Shown here piece after piece: positions 15,640-24,204 of a stretch of 64,000 nt of DNA. How positions within the stretch are numbered: position 1 is the stretch's first letter; each line of letters opens with the position of its first letter. The notes beneath the pieces were generated by a model. The model saw only the letters and a program-made list of their open reading frames with translations. It did not search any database and was not told the DNA's origin. The translations under genes were made by a program, and so were the position numbers. Source of the DNA: AP-15 sp963777435 (lineage in GTDB: Bacteria > Pseudomonadota > Alphaproteobacteria > ATCC43930 > CGMCC-115725); assembly GCA_963777435.1 (NCBI GenBank), contig CAVZQT010000003.1, positions 434,001 to 498,000 of the forward strand. Reading direction: 5' to 3'.

Positions 15640-16878
15640 ATGTCCAGTGCCGCGTTCCGCCGCGCCGTATCGCCACCCTCCCCAGAGGAGCTGATCCAGC
15701 GCGCCCGCGACCTGGTTCCGGAAATACGCGCCCGCGCCGAGGAGACCGAGCGCAACCGGCGGATTTCGCCCGATATCATTGCCAAAGTGCGCGAGGCCGA
15801 ATTGCTGCGCACGACGCGACCGCGCGAATTTGGCGGCTTTGAATACGATGCGGTGGTCGCGCTCGAAATCGCATTGACGATTTCGGTCGCCTGCGCCTCG
15901 ACCGGCTGGGCGGTTAATGGCGCGCTCTCCAACGGCATTTCATTTGGCCATTACCCGATCGAAACCCAGCGCGAATTATGGGGCGACGGCAGCGATCCGT
16001 TCAGCTGCGCCTGCTTTGCTCCGACCGGCACGGCGGTCCCGGTGGATGGCGGCTATCGATTGAGCGGCAGATGGTCGTTTGCCAGCGGCGTCGATCATGC
16101 GAGCTGGATCCGCCTCGGGGCGTTTATCAAATCGCCCGGCCGGAGCGGGGCAACAGCGGGCGACAGCGCCCAGCCCGGCGACGGCGCCTTTTTCCTACTG
16201 CCGGTCGGCGATGTTGAAATTGTCGACAACTGGTTTGTCTATGGACTGTGCGGCACCGGCAGCAAAGACATCATCGTCGAGAATGCCTTTATCCCTAATC
16301 ATCGCGTCTTGCGGTTTGCCGACACCCGCGCTGGGCGCACATCGGGGGCCGACCATCACAACAACCCGCTTTACCGCTTGCCGTTATTGGTGCTGGGCGC
16401 CTCGATGCTGGCCTCGACCGCGGTCGGCGCGGCCAAGGGCGCGGTTTTCGACTATCTCGCAATGACGACCGGGCGCACGACTCGCGGCGCGCTCGCCGGC
16501 GGCGGGCTAAAGATGGCCGAGTTCGCGACGGTCCAGCTGCGCTATGCCGAAGCGTCGGCTGCCGCCGAAGCCGCCGAATTGATCCTGATGACCAATATCA
16601 AGAACGCGATGGCCAAACTGCATGCCGGCGAGGAGATCACCGTCGCCGACCGCATCCGCATTCGCCGTGACCAGGCCTACGTCACCAAACTCGCCTTGCA
16701 GGCGGTCGAGGCGCTGAACGCATCGACCGGCGGCGCCGGCCTGCAATTGTCGAACCCGATCCAGCGCGCCTGGCGCGATGTCAACGCCGTCGCCCGCCAT
16801 GTCAGCCTCAATTGGGACGCGGTCGGCACGATGTACGGCCAGCATGCCTTCGGCCTGGAGCCGCGCGGGCAATATTAG
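15640..16878 (+). CDS. Flavin-dependent monooxygenase, acyl-CoA dehydrogenase fold (HsaA/HpaB-like oxygenase component)
   Basis: A 412-residue group D flavoprotein monooxygenase with an acyl-CoA dehydrogenase fold. Typical parts are ISPDIIAKVREAELLRTTRP, REFGGFEYD, ACASTGWAVNG, the SGRWSFASGVDHASW flavin-binding strand, the VYGLCGTGSKDIIVENAFIP segment, and the C-terminal NPIQRAWRDVNAVARHVSLN. The last motif is shared with HsaA and related 4-hydroxyphenyl/sterol-ring hydroxylases. It needs FADH2 or FMNH2 from a separate reductase, which is not seen nearby. A perfect GGAGGAAATAATG start context precedes 15640. It may belong functionally with the catabolic cluster, although it is on the other strand beyond the TA module. 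Confidence 0.85.
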   Translation: MSSAAFRRAVSPPSPEELIQRARDLVPEIRARAEETERNRRISPDIIAKVREAELLRTTRPREFGGFEYDAVVALEIALTISVACASTGWAVNGALSNGISFGHYPIETQRELWGDGSDPFSCACFAPTGTAVPVDGGYRLSGRWSFASGVDHASWIRLGAFIKSPGRSGATAGDSAQPGDGAFFLLPVGDVEIVDNWFVYGLCGTGSKDIIVENAFIPNHRVLRFADTRAGRTSGADHHNNPLYRLPLLVLGASMLASTAVGAAKGAVFDYLAMTTGRTTRGALAGGGLKMAEFATVQLRYAEASAAAEAAELILMTNIKNAMAKLHAGEEITVADRIRIRRDQAYVTKLALQAVEALNASTGGAGLQLSNPIQRAWRDVNAVARHVSLNWDAVGTMYGQHAFGLEPRGQY

Positions 16879-17092
16879 ACCGGATGCTGAATTAGAGCGG
16901 GGGGCCGACAGCATCGGGATCTGACCGGCCACCCGGCGTTTAAATCAGTGCGCGGCTGCGGATCAGGCAGATTTCACGAATCCATACCACGCGATTCTGC
17001 GGCCTATTGCGGTTGTCAGAAATACAATCGAGCTTTTCGTCAACCTACTAATGTCGTCGGGAATGACAATCTGCATCGCCCGGACCAGTCGA

Positions 17093-17575
17093 TCAGTAGG
17101 GCGTGCCGTCGCGATGGACAAAGCGGCGGCTCCCATCCGGCATCAGCGCGCGGCCGATATCGTCATCCGGGTAGATCACAGTGTCGCCCGGGTTGCGGTC
17201 GCCGATTTCGAGATAGACGACATCGTGGATCGTCCGGTTCAGCAAATGATGCGCGTTGCCGTCGCCCGCCTTGAAGCCGGCGCACATGCCGGGACGCAGC
17301 GCGGTCTCGCCCGTGTTGGTCAGCAGCACCGGTTCGCCCTCGAGAATGTAGATGAACTCATCTTCGCGCATGTGGGTGTGGCGCAATGCCGATAGCCCGC
17401 CAGGCGGCAGCCGCGTCAGATTGACCCCGAAACTGGTCAGCCCAAAGAAATCCCCGAGTTGCCGCCGCACCCGCCCCGCGACGCGGCTCGCGAAGGGCTC
17501 GGGATAGCCGCGCCCCGGTGCGGTTTCGGGCGCCGCCGCCGCCTCGATCGCCTGGGCTCTCGCTTCCTCTGGCAT
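17093..17575 (-). CDS. Cupin-domain protein
   Basis: A small beta-barrel protein, 160 residues from the ATG at 17575, which has GGAGG seven bases upstream. The in-frame ATG at 17590 is less likely. The cupin motifs are present: HTHMREDEFIYILEGE (motif 1, with two His and a Glu) and the second motif around NAHHLLNRTIHDVVYLEIG. The protein therefore should bind a metal, but the reaction is unknown; such proteins include dioxygenases, isomerases and sugar sensors. It is isolated, divergent from the GNAT gene. Confidence 0.85.
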   Translation of the reverse strand: MPEEARAQAIEAAAAPETAPGRGYPEPFASRVAGRVRRQLGDFFGLTSFGVNLTRLPPGGLSALRHTHMREDEFIYILEGEPVLLTNTGETALRPGMCAGFKAGDGNAHHLLNRTIHDVVYLEIGDRNPGDTVIYPDDDIGRALMPDGSRRFVHRDGTPY

Positions 17576-17744
17576 GACCGCTTCCTCCATTGTCTGCCGA
17601 TCGGCTAGCGGGATAGGTTAACCCGGAGAGCGCCAGCCTGGAAATTCCGTTCGATCAGGGAGTACCACGGCGTCGCGACATACTTTTGCCGATGGCCGCC
17701 TACTCTGACGGATACAGTGATCTAACGAATACGATGGTTGAGGA

Positions 17745-18233
17745 ATGAACCAGCAGATCACGATTCGTTTCGCAGCGCCGGAAGATGCCGGCTTGTTGCT
17801 GCGGTTTATTCGCGAACTTGCCGAGTATGAAAGGGCGCCTAGTGCCGTAGTCGCAACCGAGGACGACTTACAGCAGCACGGTTTCGGGCCGGACCGGGAA
17901 TTCGAGGCGATCATCGGCTTTCTCGATGGCGAGCCCGCCGGCTGCGCGCTGTTCCATTCGCGCTTTTCGACCTGGCTTGGGCAGCCGTGTATGTATCTTG
18001 AAGACCTCTATGTCAGCGAGGCCGCGCGCGGGCGAGGCGTCGGGCGCCGGCTGATGACGCAGCTCGCCGCGATCACCGTCGAGCGCGGTTGGGGCCGCAT
18101 CGATTTTCAGGTGCTTCACTGGAACCCGGCCCGCGATTTCTACAGTCGCCTCGGCATGACGCATGTCGGCGAATGGCAGCGCTGGGGTGCGGACAGCAAA
18201 ACCCTGCACCACCTCGCCGCCCTCGACCGGTGA
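17745..18233 (+). CDS. GNAT-family N-acetyltransferase
   Basis: A 162-residue acetyltransferase. The acetyl-CoA pyrophosphate loop is visible in ARGRGVGRRLM (R-G-x-G-x-G/R form) after the DLYVSEAAR strand. The N-terminus (ITIRFAAPEDAGLLLRFIRE), ELAEYERAP and the WNPARDFYSRLGM tail match spermidine/diamine acetyltransferase-like members. The probable substrate is a small amine or amino acid, but this cannot be fixed from sequence. Single gene, no operon partner. Confidence 0.9.
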   Translation: MNQQITIRFAAPEDAGLLLRFIRELAEYERAPSAVVATEDDLQQHGFGPDREFEAIIGFLDGEPAGCALFHSRFSTWLGQPCMYLEDLYVSEAARGRGVGRRLMTQLAAITVERGWGRIDFQVLHWNPARDFYSRLGMTHVGEWQRWGADSKTLHHLAALDR

Positions 18234-18287
18234 CCTTTAGCCTCGGAGCAGAGACGGCTCCTCCCCCCTGAGTCGGCAGGGCTCGCC

Positions 18288-18314
18288 AGATTGCGTCACT
18301 GGGCTCGCAATGAC
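18288..18314. repeat. Diverged single copy of GATTGC...CAATGAC repeat
   Basis: AGATTGCGTCACTGG then GCTCGCAATGAC matches the half-element found as an inverted pair at 10966-11039. It lies between the GNAT and GST genes, in the non-coding leader. Confidence 0.6.
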
Positions 18315-18351
18315 ATCGTTTGGGAGCCGACTGCAATCTGGAGGAAAGATA

Positions 18352-19074
18352 ATGTTGGAAGTGTGGAGCTGGCCGACGCCGAACGGCCATAAGGTGCATA
18401 TCGCGCTCGAAGAGCTCGGGCTGCAATACAAGGTCACTCCGGTCAATATCGGGGCCGGCGACCAGTTCAAGCCCGAATTCCTCAAGATCACGCCAAACCA
18501 CCGCATCCCGGCAATCGTCGATTCCGACGGACCTGGCGGGAAGCCGTTCACCTTGTTCGAGTCGGCGGCGATCCTGATCTACCTGTCGGAAAAGAACGGC
18601 GGAAGATTGATCCCGAAAGACCCGATTGGGCGCTACAAATGCCTCGAATGGATGATGTTCCAAATGGGCGGGGTCGGCCCGATGTTCGGCCAATGGAACC
18701 ATTTCGGGGCTTATGCCAAGGAAAAAATCCCCTACGCGATCGAGCGCTACACGAACGAGGTCAAGCGGCTGCACCGGGTGCTTGAACACCGGCTGGCCGA
18801 GGCGCCGTATCTCGCGGGCGACGAGTACAGCATGGCCGACATCATCACCTTCCCATGGATCCACACCGCGGCCCAGACCGGCGCTCGTTTCGCCGAGCGC
18901 GGCAGCATCGATCTCAGCGATTATCCAGCCGTCAAGCGCTGGCATGACGAGATGATGGCGCGCCCGGCTGTGCGGCGCGGCCTCGCGGTGCTGGCCGATC
19001 AGCAGCGCGACGAGCAGATCAGCGAGACTGAGCGCGAAAACACGTTTGGCGCAACCCAGTTCAGGGCGCGCTAG
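18352..19074 (+). CDS. Glutathione S-transferase family protein (YfcG/nu-class-like)
   Basis: 240 residues from the ATG at 18352, which is preceded by GGAGGAAAG; the in-frame start at 18310 is less likely. The N-terminal thioredoxin-fold domain has NHRIPAIVD (cis-Pro loop) and ESAAILIYLSEK (glutathione gamma-Glu site). The all-helical C-terminal domain includes DEYSMADIITFPWI with the capping-box Asp. YfcG-type enzymes act as disulfide-bond oxidoreductases with glutathione and others detoxify electrophiles; which applies here is not decided by the sequence. Confidence 0.92.
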   Translation: MLEVWSWPTPNGHKVHIALEELGLQYKVTPVNIGAGDQFKPEFLKITPNHRIPAIVDSDGPGGKPFTLFESAAILIYLSEKNGGRLIPKDPIGRYKCLEWMMFQMGGVGPMFGQWNHFGAYAKEKIPYAIERYTNEVKRLHRVLEHRLAEAPYLAGDEYSMADIITFPWIHTAAQTGARFAERGSIDLSDYPAVKRWHDEMMARPAVRRGLAVLADQQRDEQISETERENTFGATQFRAR

Positions 19075-19170
19075 CGAGGTACGCCAAGGCCGTTGCCAGG
19101 TGGCCAGGTCGCCGGCGCCAGTAGTCAAGCTTCAGCGTCGGGGCTCGACTGATGCCGGTCAACGGCTCCT

Positions 19171-20317
19171 TTATTCAAACAGCGATAGGTCGATCGCGTC
19201 GCCCATCTTGGTGTAGCCGAGATCGCTCGGATGCAAGCCGTCGCCGCAGTCTAGAATCGGCAGCATCTGCGTCGGGTGCTCGGGGTCGCGCAACGCCTGA
19301 TCGAAATCCGCCACCGCGTCAAACGCGCCACCATCGCGGATCCAAGTGTTGACCGCCGCACGGACCTCTTCACGCTGCGGGTTCCAGGCATTGGCCATGT
19401 AGGTCTCGTTGCCGAACGGCGTCAGCGTCGCCCCGATAATCTTGATGCCGCGGCTGTGGGCCCGCACCGCCATCTGTTTGAGGCCGGCGATCATCTGCGC
19501 TGCGGTCGGCTCCTCTTCCGGCTTTTTCCAGCGATTGCGCAGATCGTTGGTGCCGAGCATGACAATCACATGGGTGACCCCGGGCTGGGACAGCACATCA
19601 CGGTCAAAGCGGCGTAATCCGCTGTCGCCGCGGAGGTCGAAGAGGATGCGGTTGCCGCCGAGCCCCTCATTCATGACCGCCATCGGCCGCCCGCGCGGAC
19701 GCGCCATCAGCCGGCGCGCGAGCTGATCGGGCCAGCGGCAAAACGCGTCCATCGTAGAGATGTTGCCGTCGGTCAACGAGTTCGCCGAGTGCCACGATAC
19801 CGCCGGTATCGGGGCTGGCGAGCACATCGACGCCGCAGACAAAAAACCAGTCGCTGGTCAGATTACCGACCGGCATCACCTGAGCCGCGGTAAAATCGCC
19901 GGGCGGCGACACGTAGTTGGTCTGCCGCGCATAGCGGCCGGTGATCTGGAAATTGTTCGGGACTTCGCCCGGCAGATATAGGCTGACCGCGAGATCGGCG
20001 AGCGGCGGCAGGTCGAGCGCCACCGGGTCGCTGAACAGTACGGCGCCGGCGGCGATCGTTGCCGTAGTGGCGCCGCCAAAACTCAGCTCGCGGTCGGAGC
20101 CGGCGACGATCGCCGGCCCGCCTTCGCGCAGCGCGATATGCGCCCCGCCGACTGCCAATGGCTGCTGGCCGTAGGCATTGGCAATGCGCACGCGCACCTG
20201 GTTGCCGCCAAGACTGGCGCGCATCGTCATGCGCAAGGTCTGATTATTGAAAGCGCCGGTTTCCGCTGGCGCCGGCGCCATTGTCCAGGTGCCGACCCAA
20301 TGGGCTTTGTCGGTCAT
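19171..20317 (-). CDS. SGNH/GDSL hydrolase (single frameshift near 19781)
   Basis: About 381 residues after repair. The N-terminal third (HWVGTWTMAPAP, RMTMRASLGGNQVRVRIANAYG) is a beta-rich domain often found ahead of an SGNH esterase. The first frame runs to GGIVALGELVD; another frame runs on as SLTDGNISTMDAFCRWPDQL. Removing one A from an AA at about 19781 gives GIVALGDSLTDG, restoring the block I nucleophile GDSL-type motif. Blocks III (MLGTNDLRN) and V (DGLHPSDLGY, Asp and His) are intact. No clear signal peptide is present. Substrates are probably acyl esters of carbohydrates or lipids. The frameshift is likely a sequence error. Confidence 0.87.
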
Positions 20318-20549
20318 CGCTTAGCTCCCCGCGAAAATCATTCCAAATCGTTGGCCAGATAGCCATGCGCAGGTGATCCGCCGCCGATTCCGCATCAGCT
20401 TACCACCAGAGCCGCGCGATTTCGCGAGTTTCGGGGTCAGCCTGCCGGCGGTTTGGTCGCCTGCATCGAATTTGAGATGGGCTGAGCGCCCGCCGGCAAG
20501 CGTGTGCCGGCCAGGATCGTGCCGGCCAGCACCGTGATAAAATGCGGTC

Positions 20550-21290
20550 ATGCCGACCGATGTCATCGACCTGCGCGATTTTTACCAGACCGGGCTCGGC
20601 CAAGTGGCGCGTCGCATGATCCGCCGCACGATCCGCACGATCTGGCCGGATCTGCGCGCGCTGCGATTGCTCGGCGTCGGCTATGCGACGCCGTTTCTGT
20701 CGGCAATTTCCTCGGATACAGAGCGCACGGTGGCGTTGATGCCGGCGTCGCAAGGGGTTCTTGGCTGGGCGCCCGATGGCGGCAATGTCGTCGTTCTCGC
20801 CGATGAGGACGAGTTGCCGTTCAGCGATTACTCGATCGACCGGGTGCTGGTCGTGCACGCGCTCGAGACCAGCGAAGCCGCCGGGATGTTTCTGAAGGAG
20901 ATCTGGCGGGTGCTGGCGGGCGGCGGGCGGCTCTTGATTGTGGTTCCCAATCGCCGCGGGATTTGGGCGCGGCTCGACCGCACGCCCTTCGGTTCGGGAC
21001 GGCCCTATACGATGTCGCAGCTCTCACACCTGTTGCGCGAGCAGCTGTTCACCCCGGTCGGCACCGCCACGGCACTGTTTGTTCCGCCATCGGGCGACCG
21101 GATGGTGCTGCGCTCGGCGCCGGCCTGGGAACGCGTTGGCAAAAGGTGGTTCCCGACTTTTGCCGGGGTCGTGCTGATCGAAGCGGCAAAGCAGATCTAC
21201 GCCAAGCCCGCCGCCGCGCGGGCGCCGCGCCGACGGCTGGTCTACGCGCCGGCAACCCACGGCCTGTCGCACCGCGAGGGCGGGCTTTAG
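20550..21290 (+). CDS. SAM-dependent class I methyltransferase
   Basis: A 246-residue methyltransferase. The first strand-loop (LRLLGVGYATPFL) holds the Gly-rich SAM motif in a divergent form. DEDELPFSDYSIDRVLVVHALE is the post-II segment, and LKEIWRVLAGGGRLLIVVPN is the typical motif III/IV region. The C-terminal half (SQLSHLLREQLFTPV, and a basic tail) is lineage-specific. The substrate is unknown. It diverges from the SGNH gene and converges on metW, 9 nt from its end. No clear ribosome site precedes the ATG. Confidence 0.8.
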   Translation: MPTDVIDLRDFYQTGLGQVARRMIRRTIRTIWPDLRALRLLGVGYATPFLSAISSDTERTVALMPASQGVLGWAPDGGNVVVLADEDELPFSDYSIDRVLVVHALETSEAAGMFLKEIWRVLAGGGRLLIVVPNRRGIWARLDRTPFGSGRPYTMSQLSHLLREQLFTPVGTATALFVPPSGDRMVLRSAPAWERVGKRWFPTFAGVVLIEAAKQIYAKPAAARAPRRRLVYAPATHGLSHREGGL

Positions 21291-21299
21291 ATCAAGTCC

Positions 21300-21974
21300 T
21301 CATCCCGCGAAGCGGCCGGACAAGACGAACACACATTGCTCGGCGAGCAGGTTGGCGAGGCTGCCATGCGCCCGCAACGCATACGGCCGACCCTGCCGGT
21401 CGAGCGTGACCCCCCGTTCAATTTTGATGCCGAGGTCGTCGCAGAGCGCGACAAAGTCCCGAATTGTGCACAAATGGATATTCGGCGTCTCGTACCAGGG
21501 GTGAGACAACAGGTCCGACATCGGCATCCGGCCTCGCAACAAAAGACCCAGCCGGATGCGCCAAAAGCCAAAATTGGGGAACGACACGATCGCGCGCCGG
21601 CCGATCCGCACCAATGCCTCGAGGACCCGCCGCGGCGCGCGTGTGGCCTGTAACGTCTGGCTGAGCACGACGACGTCGAAAGCGCCTTCCGGATAGGCGT
21701 CGAGGTCGCGGTCGGCGTCGCCCTGGATCACCGATAGCCCGTGTCCGACGCAGGCATTGACCCCCGATTGGCTCAGCTCGATGCCGCGCCCGTCGACCCC
21801 CTTGCGCCGGGTCAAATAAGCGAGCAAGGCGCCGTCGCCGCAGCCGATATCGAGCATTCGCGCGCCCGGCTCGATCATCTCGGCAATCAGCCTAAGATCG
21901 CGGCGCAACTCGTCTGTTGGCGACACCGCGCTTGCCGTCGCATGCCCGACCTCCAAACGCAACGCATCGGTCAT
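21300..21974 (-). CDS. metW: MetW, methionine biosynthesis protein
   Basis: A 224-residue methyltransferase-fold protein. The SAM-binding motif MLDIGCGDGALLAYL and VDGRGIELSQSGVNACVGHG are strongly MetW-like, as is the YPEGAFDVVVLSQTLQATRAP and FPNFGFWRIRLGLLLRGRMP block. MetW partners MetX in bacteria that acetylate homoserine and is needed for its activity. The gene begins 4 nt after the metX stop on the minus strand, forming a metX-metW operon. Confidence 0.95.
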   Translation of the reverse strand: MTDALRLEVGHATASAVSPTDELRRDLRLIAEMIEPGARMLDIGCGDGALLAYLTRRKGVDGRGIELSQSGVNACVGHGLSVIQGDADRDLDAYPEGAFDVVVLSQTLQATRAPRRVLEALVRIGRRAIVSFPNFGFWRIRLGLLLRGRMPMSDLLSHPWYETPNIHLCTIRDFVALCDDLGIKIERGVTLDRQGRPYALRAHGSLANLLAEQCVFVLSGRFAG

Positions 21975-21978
21975 GCGG

Positions 21979-23142
21979 CTAACGGGTCAGGCCGCGATGC
22001 TCGGCACAGCCGGCAAGAAACCCGCGCAACGTCTCGAACAGCTCAGGCTCGTTCAGTAGAAACGCGTCGTGGCCGTTCTCGGTCGCGATCTCGACAAAGC
22101 TGACATTGGCGGCGACCGCGTTCAGCGCGTGCACCAACTCACGGCTCTCCGAGGTCGGAAACAGCCAGTCGCTGGTAAACGAAATCACGCAAAATCGCGA
22201 GCGCGTATCGGCAAAAGCCCGCGGCAGTGATCCGTCATGCTCGGCCGCAAGATCGAAATAATCCATCGCGCGCGTAATGTAGAGATAGGAATTGGCGTCG
22301 AACCGGTCGACAAAAGTGCTGCCCTGATGGCGCAAATAGCTTTCGACCTGGAAATCGGCGTCAAAGCCGTAGGTGACCGCGTGGCGGTCCTGCAGATTGC
22401 GGCCGAATTTACGATGCAGCGCCGCCTCGGACAGATAGGTGATGTGCGCCGCCATGCGCGCTACCGCGAGACCGCGCGCCGGCTTGCGGCCGAGGCTCAG
22501 ATAGCGCCCGCCGCACCAATCGGGGTCGGCGATGATCGCCTGCCGCCCGACTTCGTGGAACGCGATATTCTGCGCCGAGTGACGGGCGGCGGCGGCGATC
22601 GGCACCGCCGAGAAGACAGATTCGGGATAGCTTGCCGCCCATTGCAGAACCTGCATGCCGCCCATCGAGCCGCCGATGACGCAAAACAGGCTGTCGATCC
22701 CGAGATGTTCGATCAGGCACTTTTGTGCCCGCACCATGTCGCGCACCGTGATGACCGGGAAGGATAAAGCCCACGGCTCGCCGGTGTCAGGATTGATGTC
22801 TTGCGGCCCGGTGGTTCCCATGCAGCCGCCCAGGACATTAGCGCAGATCAGAAAATAGCGCCCGGTATCGAGCACTCGGCCCGGTCCGACCATGGTCTCC
22901 CACCAGCCGGGCTTGCCAGTGATCGGATGCGGGTCGGCGGCGTATTGGTCGCCGGTCAACGCATGGCAGATCAGGATCGCATTGCTGCGCTCGGCGTTGA
23001 GCGTTCCGTAGGTTTGGTAAGCGATCGTCACGGGGCCAAAATCGACCCCGCAGTCGAGCCGCATCGGATCGCGCACCGACAGGCGATAGCCGGGCCACTC
23101 CTGATCCGAGTGCGAACGCGGGCGAAATGCTAATGTCGACAC
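21979..23142 (-). CDS. metX: Homoserine O-acetyltransferase
   Basis: A 387-residue alpha/beta-hydrolase acyltransferase that makes O-acetylhomoserine from homoserine and acetyl-CoA (or uses succinyl-CoA in some lineages) for methionine synthesis. Visible marks are ICHALTGDQY near residue 60, the nucleophile elbow GGSMGGMQVLQWA near 155, RQAIIADPDW, the acid in FTSDWLFPTSESRELV and the catalytic His in ENGHDAFLL. It begins with GTG at 23142 and has no strong ribosome site. I looked for a SAM-II riboswitch, common ahead of alphaproteobacterial metX, and did not find its conserved core in 23143-23319. metW follows 4 nt downstream. Confidence 0.95.
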   Translation of the reverse strand: MSTLAFRPRSHSDQEWPGYRLSVRDPMRLDCGVDFGPVTIAYQTYGTLNAERSNAILICHALTGDQYAADPHPITGKPGWWETMVGPGRVLDTGRYFLICANVLGGCMGTTGPQDINPDTGEPWALSFPVITVRDMVRAQKCLIEHLGIDSLFCVIGGSMGGMQVLQWAASYPESVFSAVPIAAAARHSAQNIAFHEVGRQAIIADPDWCGGRYLSLGRKPARGLAVARMAAHITYLSEAALHRKFGRNLQDRHAVTYGFDADFQVESYLRHQGSTFVDRFDANSYLYITRAMDYFDLAAEHDGSLPRAFADTRSRFCVISFTSDWLFPTSESRELVHALNAVAANVSFVEIATENGHDAFLLNEPELFETLRGFLAGCAEHRGLTR

Positions 23143-23224
23143 ATCGGTTCTCTGAACGCGTCTTTGTTGAGGTACTTTCCCGCCGATCGCGGCGACGGAC
23201 GCGCAGCCGGCGATTCGGGGGCGC

Positions 23225-23254
23225 TAGCTAGTGTTCGCAGGCGAGGCGTGTCAA
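23225..23254 (-). promoter_or_regulatory. Candidate sigma-70 promoter for metX-metW
   Basis: On the minus strand TTGACA (23254-23249) is followed after 18 nt by TAGCTA (23230-23225). The -35 is perfect but the -10 is weak. It sits in the divergent region between metX and the chorismate mutase gene. Confidence 0.35.
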
Positions 23255-23319
23255 TGTTTTCTTTGATTTCGCCAGACCACGCTTTTACTAGTATCAGCTG
23301 TCCGGCAGCAAAGTAGACC

Positions 23320-24198
23320 ATGTCCGCCACCCCCTCCGACCTCATTGATCTGCGTGGTCACATCGACGAGATCGACGATCGCATGCACGATTTGTTGATC
23401 GCGCGGGCCGAGATCGTCGCGCAAGTCGCGACCACTAAGAAAGGCGGCGATGTCGCCTTTTATCAGCCGGGGCGCGAGGCGCAGATCTTGCGGCGGCTGG
23501 CCGCGCGCCACCATGGCGTGCTGCCGGTGGCGCCGGTGATCCGCATCTGGCGGGAATTGCTGGCGGCCACCGTGCGGCTCGAAACCCCGTTTGCGGTCGC
23601 GGTTTTTGCTCCCCCCGAAGCCCAGGGATTCTGGGACCTGGCGCGCGATCATTACGGTAGCCACGCGCCGATGACGGCTTACCGCTCGATCGGCCAGGTG
23701 ATCCGCGCCGTCACCGACGGCCAAGCCGCTGTCGCCATCCTGCCGATGCCTGAGGAGGGGGATGCCGACCCGTGGTGGCGCCATCTGTTGTCGCAAAACG
23801 ATAATGCGCCTCGGGTCGTTGCGCGGCTGCCGTTTGGGGTGCGCGGCAATGCCCGGCGGGACGGCTCCGACGCGCTTGTTATCGGTCGTGGCGTGCAGCA
23901 GGCGACCGGCAGCGACCGCTCATTGTTCATCGCCGAATCGTCGGCCGACATCAGCCGGGCGAGGTTTTTCCGCCTGCTGACGGCCGCAGGCCTGACTTGC
24001 ACCTTCTTGGCATCCTGGGAGCATAGCGAGGGTACGCTCAACCTTGTCGAAGTCGACGGTTTCGCGCCAAGCGACGATCCGCGGATACTCGATTTCTGCG
24101 CACAGCTCGGCGCGGCATTACACCGTCTCTTGTCTTTTGGCGGCTATGCCGTGCCATTAGCGGCGGCGCTGGCTGGTCCCGCCCGAGCGAAAGGCTGA
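23320..24198 (+). CDS. Chorismate mutase with degenerate prephenate dehydratase-like C-terminal region
   Basis: A 292-residue protein. Residues 1-90 are an AroQ-type chorismate mutase helical domain (LIDLRGHIDEIDDRMHDLLIARAEIV, and YQPGREAQIL with the active-site Arg). Residues 95-200 look like a worn prephenate dehydratase domain: FWDLARDHYGSHAPMTAY, SIGQVIRAVTDGQAAVAILP where the dehydratase has a VVPVENS-type strand, and GNARRDGSDALVIG where it should read N-x-TRF. Residues 205-280 resemble an ACT domain. The TRF motif is missing, so dehydratase activity is unlikely. It is the first gene of chorismate mutase-hisC-prephenate dehydrogenase, so it supplies prephenate for tyrosine synthesis. 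Confidence 0.85.
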   Translation: MSATPSDLIDLRGHIDEIDDRMHDLLIARAEIVAQVATTKKGGDVAFYQPGREAQILRRLAARHHGVLPVAPVIRIWRELLAATVRLETPFAVAVFAPPEAQGFWDLARDHYGSHAPMTAYRSIGQVIRAVTDGQAAVAILPMPEEGDADPWWRHLLSQNDNAPRVVARLPFGVRGNARRDGSDALVIGRGVQQATGSDRSLFIAESSADISRARFFRLLTAAGLTCTFLASWEHSEGTLNLVEVDGFAPSDDPRILDFCAQLGAALHRLLSFGGYAVPLAAALAGPARAKG

Positions 24199-24204
24199 CG
24201 TGAC

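Noticed and set aside
18073..19128. 351-codon minus-strand frame over GNAT and GST genes
   Set aside because: Antisense to two clear families; no domain.
23143..23319. SAM-II riboswitch ahead of metX
   Set aside because: Expected from family knowledge but the conserved core pairing and the GCTAAA-type block were not seen.
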